Source: Chloroflexota bacterium (lineage in GTDB: Bacteria > Chloroflexota > Anaerolineae > Caldilineales > Caldilineaceae). Taken from it: 17,596 nucleotides of DNA. Below, one piece after another: positions 15,070 to 17,596 of this stretch. The translations under genes and the position numbers were made by a program. A model generated the notes under the pieces. That model was given only the letters and a program-made list of their open reading frames with translations, searched no databases and was not told where the DNA came from. Location of the stretch: positions 1-17,596 of the forward strand of contig QEUW01000126.1 of NCBI GenBank assembly GCA_003577005.1, read 5' to 3'. Position 1 is the stretch's first letter. The number at the start of each line of letters is the position of its first letter.

Positions 15070-15789
15070 ATGATCCCGCTGCACGATCTGAACCCGACCC
15101 GCCGTTTTCCGTTGGTCACCTATTTGTTGATTGGCATCAACGTTGTAGTCTTTTTCTGGCAACAGAGACTGTCAGAGGAGCAACTCCACCAGCTCTTTCT
15201 GACGCTTTCGGTCGTACCAGCGAACGTTGCCCAGGCTCCCTTTTCGGCCGAGACTCTGCTCGACATGGTGCGCAGCATGTTTTTTCACGGCAATTTGGCG
15301 CATCTGCTCGGAAATATGCTCTATCTCTATCTCTTTGGCGACAATCTGGAGGATCGGCTTGGCGTCCCGCTCTATCTGTTGCTCTATTTTGTCAGTGGCT
15401 TTGCTGCTGGCTATGCGCAGGTATTGGTCAACCCGGCCTCGGAAATCCCGCTGGTTGGGGCAAGCGGCGCCATTTCGGGTGTGTTGGGTGGCTATCTGTT
15501 GCTCTTCCCTGGCGTCGAGGTGCGCGGCATCATCCCGATTGGCTATTTCTTTCACACTGTGCGCTGGCCGGCGTGGGTGGTGCTGGGTATGTGGTTTGTC
15601 ATACAGCTGCTCTATGGTCTATTGGGGCTCGGCGCGATGGCTGAGGGGGGTGTCGCCTTTTTTGCCCACGTAGGTGGCTTTGTCGCTGGGCTGGGGATCA
15701 TGGCCGTGCTGATGCCCTTTATCCACCCACCCCCGCGTTCCGACCGCTACCAGATGCTCTACGACCGCGCCAGCCGGTATCGATTTTAG
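15070..15789 (+). CDS. Rhomboid-family intramembrane serine protease
   Basis: 239 residues with about six or seven hydrophobic segments. The rhomboid signatures are complete: HGNLAHLLGNM (73-83) with Asn82 of the oxyanion region, the nucleophile Ser132 in GASGAISG (130-137), and the base His200 in AHVGGFVAG (199-207). Such enzymes cut other membrane proteins inside the bilayer. A polar section between the Ser and His segments (about 150-170) makes this loop longer than in E. coli GlpG. The start is supported by AGGAG 5 nt upstream and a near-consensus promoter. The gene stands alone, divergent from the dioxygenase and convergent with the aldehyde dehydrogenase; the stop codon lies within a GATTTT heptamer array. 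The substrate is unknown. Confidence 0.92.
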   Translation: MIPLHDLNPTRRFPLVTYLLIGINVVVFFWQQRLSEEQLHQLFLTLSVVPANVAQAPFSAETLLDMVRSMFFHGNLAHLLGNMLYLYLFGDNLEDRLGVPLYLLLYFVSGFAAGYAQVLVNPASEIPLVGASGAISGVLGGYLLLFPGVEVRGIIPIGYFFHTVRWPAWVVLGMWFVIQLLYGLLGLGAMAEGGVAFFAHVGGFVAGLGIMAVLMPFIHPPPRSDRYQMLYDRASRYRF

Positions 15790-15809
15790 ATTTTCGATTT
15801 TGGATTTAA
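15782..15809. repeat. Array of four GATTTTN-type heptamers across the rhomboid stop codon
   Basis: Four in-phase heptamers start at 15782, 15789, 15796 and 15803. All begin GATTT and differ only in the last two bases. The TAG stop of the rhomboid gene (15787-15789) sits across the first two units, so the array forms part of the gene end and the start of the convergent intergenic space. Confidence 0.8.
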
Positions 15810-15850
15810 GCCCTGCCGTGTCAGCGGGTCCCTCCAGCCCAAAGTCAGAA

Positions 15851-17371
15851 TCACCCAAACTGAATGCCCTGCGCCAGCGGCAGCTCGCTCGACCAGTTGA
15901 TGGTGTTGGTCTGCCGGCGCATGTACCCCTTCCACGCATCCGAGCCGGACTCGCGGCCGCCGCCCGTCTCCTTTTCACCGCCAAAGGCGCCGCCGATCTC
16001 GGCGCCGCTGGTGCCAATATTGACATTGGCGATGCCACAGTCCGACCCGGCGTGGGAAAGAAATTCTTCGGCGGTCAGTAAGCTGGTCGTAAAAATGGCG
16101 CTGGAAAGACCTTGGGGCACCCCGTTGTGGATGGCGATGGCTTCGTCCAGCGTCTCATATTCCATGATATAGAGGATCGGCGCAAAGGTTTCTTCACAGA
16201 CGAGCGGCGTTTGCCCCGCCATTTTGACGATGGCCGGCTCGACAAAGTTCTGGCCTTTGTGCGGCAAGCGTTGGCCACCGGTAAGGATTTCCCCTCCTTG
16301 TTCTTTGGCGCTCTCCAGCGCAGCTATCATCGCCTCCACCGCCTTCTCGGTCACCAATGGCCCCATGAGCGTGCCCGGCTGCAACGGGTCACCAATGGGC
16401 ACCGTTTCGTAGGCGCGCACCAGCCGTTCCGTGAGCTCGCTGGCGACGGCTTTGTGGACGATGAGCCGCCGTGTGCTCGTGCAACGCTGGCCCGCTGTAC
16501 CCACCGCGCCAAAGACGATGGCGCGCACGGCCAGGTCAAGATCGGCATCGGCGGCGACGATGATGCCGTTGTTCCCACCCAGTTCGAGGATCGTCCGCCC
16601 CAGCCGGCCTGCCACGGTCTGCGCCACATGGCGGCCCGTACGGATGGAGCCAGTAAAGCTGATGAGCGGCAGCCGCCGGTCGGCGATCATGCGCTCGCCC
16701 ACCACTTCATTTGCGCCGATGGCAAGGGTGAAAATACCGCTCGATCCATGGTCGGCCATGACACGGTTGCAGATGTGCTGTACCGCCACCGAGACTAGCG
16801 GTGTGATCGGCGACGGCTTCCAGACCATCGTGTCGCCGCAGACTGCGGCCAGGGCAGCGTTCCACGACCAGACCGCCACCGGAAAGTTAAAGGCGGTGAT
16901 GATGCCGATGGGGCCCAGCGGGTGCCACTGTTCGTACATGCGGTGGCCGGGCCGCTCCGAGTGCATAGTCAGCCCATAGAGCTGGCGCGAAAGGCCCAGG
17001 GCAAAGTCGCAGATGTCGATCATCTCCTGCACTTCGCCGACCCCTTCGGCGCGAATCTTGCCCATTTCCAGCGTCACCAGTTCGCCCAGCGGTTCGATAG
17101 CGTCGCGTAGGGCGTTACCAAGGTCGCGCACAACCAGCCCCCGCTTGGGCGCTGGCGCCATCCGCCAGGTTGTGAAGGCGGTCTGCGCTGCGGCCACAAC
17201 CCGATCATAGGCGGCGCCATCGGCCTGTATCACACGCCCGATCCGCTCACCGGTTGTGGGGTTGTAGGAATCGAGCACCGAGCCCCCCGGCTCGGCAATC
17301 CAACCATCTGGGCCAAAACAAGCGCCAGAATTGACCGCTGCCAACCCCAATTTCTTCAAGAGTGTCTTCAT
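15851..17371 (-). CDS. ALDH7-family aldehyde dehydrogenase (aminoadipate-semialdehyde type)
   Basis: 506 residues, full length. Catalytic features are Asn162 (TAFNFPVAV), Glu263 (LELGGNN) and Cys297 (GTAGQRCTS). Signatures of the antiquitin group are strong: EQWHPLGPIGIITAFNFPV, NVNIGTSGAEIGGAFGGEK, GGGRESGSDAWKGYMRR and the ending LPLAQGIQFG. The family oxidises alpha-aminoadipate semialdehyde (in equilibrium with piperideine-6-carboxylate) to aminoadipate with NAD(P)+, a step of lysine breakdown, in the cytoplasm; some members act on other semialdehydes or betaine aldehyde. AGGAG 6 nt before the ATG at 17371 supports the start. No other lysine gene is in the window, so the pathway role rests on the family alone. 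It is convergent with the rhomboid gene. Confidence 0.93.
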   Translation of the reverse strand: MKTLLKKLGLAAVNSGACFGPDGWIAEPGGSVLDSYNPTTGERIGRVIQADGAAYDRVVAAAQTAFTTWRMAPAPKRGLVVRDLGNALRDAIEPLGELVTLEMGKIRAEGVGEVQEMIDICDFALGLSRQLYGLTMHSERPGHRMYEQWHPLGPIGIITAFNFPVAVWSWNAALAAVCGDTMVWKPSPITPLVSVAVQHICNRVMADHGSSGIFTLAIGANEVVGERMIADRRLPLISFTGSIRTGRHVAQTVAGRLGRTILELGGNNGIIVAADADLDLAVRAIVFGAVGTAGQRCTSTRRLIVHKAVASELTERLVRAYETVPIGDPLQPGTLMGPLVTEKAVEAMIAALESAKEQGGEILTGGQRLPHKGQNFVEPAIVKMAGQTPLVCEETFAPILYIMEYETLDEAIAIHNGVPQGLSSAIFTTSLLTAEEFLSHAGSDCGIANVNIGTSGAEIGGAFGGEKETGGGRESGSDAWKGYMRRQTNTINWSSELPLAQGIQFG

Positions 17372-17595
17372 ACTTCACTCCTACTTCCAACTCTCCGTTC
17401 CCCACTCTCTACTCGCGTGTCCCGTATCGTATATCCCGTATCTCGCTCAATCCGCTTGATCCCCTTGCGCGTCAATGCCACCCTTGTGCGCTCGATGCGC
17501 TGAAAACCCTGTTCACCTTCACTCGTATAGACCGAAACGATATTGAGATAGTAGACTCGCTGGCAACGCGCAACGCAGAGTTTCCCGCGCTGGAG
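17368..17595 (-). CDS. Possible C-terminal end of an upstream gene (doubtful)
   Basis: A minus-strand frame is open from the window edge for 75 codons and stops with a TGA that overlaps the ATG of the aldehyde dehydrogenase as ATGA, an arrangement that often marks translational coupling. The distal part (RVYYLNIVSVYTSEGEQG) could be real coding sequence. The last third, however, is encoded by a GCGGATT-type repeat fragment (17444-17457) and by the heptamer array (17380-17442), so this end could be non-coding sequence that happens to stay open. I recognise no family. The true gene, if any, lies outside the window. Confidence 0.25.
   Translation of the reverse strand, partial: LQRGKLCVARCQRVYYLNIVSVYTSEGEQGFQRIERTRVALTRKGIKRIERDTGYTIRDTRVESGERRVGSRSEV
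17380..17442. repeat. Array of nine degenerate 7-bp repeats upstream of the ALDH start
   Basis: On the minus strand, nine heptamers run in phase from 17442 to 17380. The first eight all begin with GA (for example GATACGG, occurring twice, and GAGTGGG); the ninth is AAGTAGG. The array leads directly into the AGGAG ribosome site of the aldehyde dehydrogenase. The GAGTGNN units resemble those of the array at 1587-1642. Confidence 0.7.
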
Positions 17596-17596
17596 A

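Overview
The window looks like chromosomal DNA of a Chloroflexota bacterium, most probably of the Caldilineae/Anaerolineae type. The clues are a moderately high GC content, a lipoprotein with a Thr/Pro-rich linker after its lipidated Cys, a very large secreted subtilase built from Kelch and DUF11-type repeats, and a set of ordinary soil/hot-spring style metabolic genes. The taxonomic call is an inference; there is no rRNA or other marker gene here.

Layout, left to right. 1-447 (-) is the 5' part of a lipoprotein gene cut by the window edge, preceded by an isoprenylcysteine-methyltransferase-like membrane protein (492-932, -). A divergent promoter region (933-1267), with back-to-back sigma70-like promoters and a 50-bp perfect palindrome, separates it from a mycoredoxin-like glutaredoxin (1268-1549, +). 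Then comes a 2117-residue secreted S8 protease (1630-7983, -), a 338-bp gene-free stretch with a hairpin, and a probable minus-strand operon dppA - ornithine cyclodeaminase/mu-crystallin family gene - NAD-dependent epimerase (11151 down to 8322) with a good promoter at 11191-11219. Next is a kefG-kefB-like pair (14069-11427, -), a Tat-type lipoprotein intradiol dioxygenase (14124-14834, -), a divergent rhomboid protease with its own promoter (15070-15789, +), and an ALDH7-family aldehyde dehydrogenase (15851-17371, -). The right edge holds an array of 7-bp repeats and a doubtful reading frame that runs off the window.

Functionally the genes are mostly independent small units: envelope and secreted proteins (lipoprotein, S8 protease, dioxygenase, rhomboid), redox and ion homeostasis (glutaredoxin, KefG/KefB-like), D-amino-acid peptide and imine metabolism (DppA, OCD family), sugar nucleotide metabolism (epimerase) and amino-acid semialdehyde oxidation (ALDH7).

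The most unusual content is between the genes. Three arrays of degenerate 7-bp repeats lie at gene borders: two run across stop codons and one ends at a start codon. In each array nearly every unit begins with GA on one strand. There are also three families of intergenic palindromes: a 25-bp-arm type with a CGTAGG core, a GTTCGCA hairpin type flanking the epimerase, and a GCGGATT type. I saw no tRNA, rRNA, CRISPR array, transposase or phage gene.
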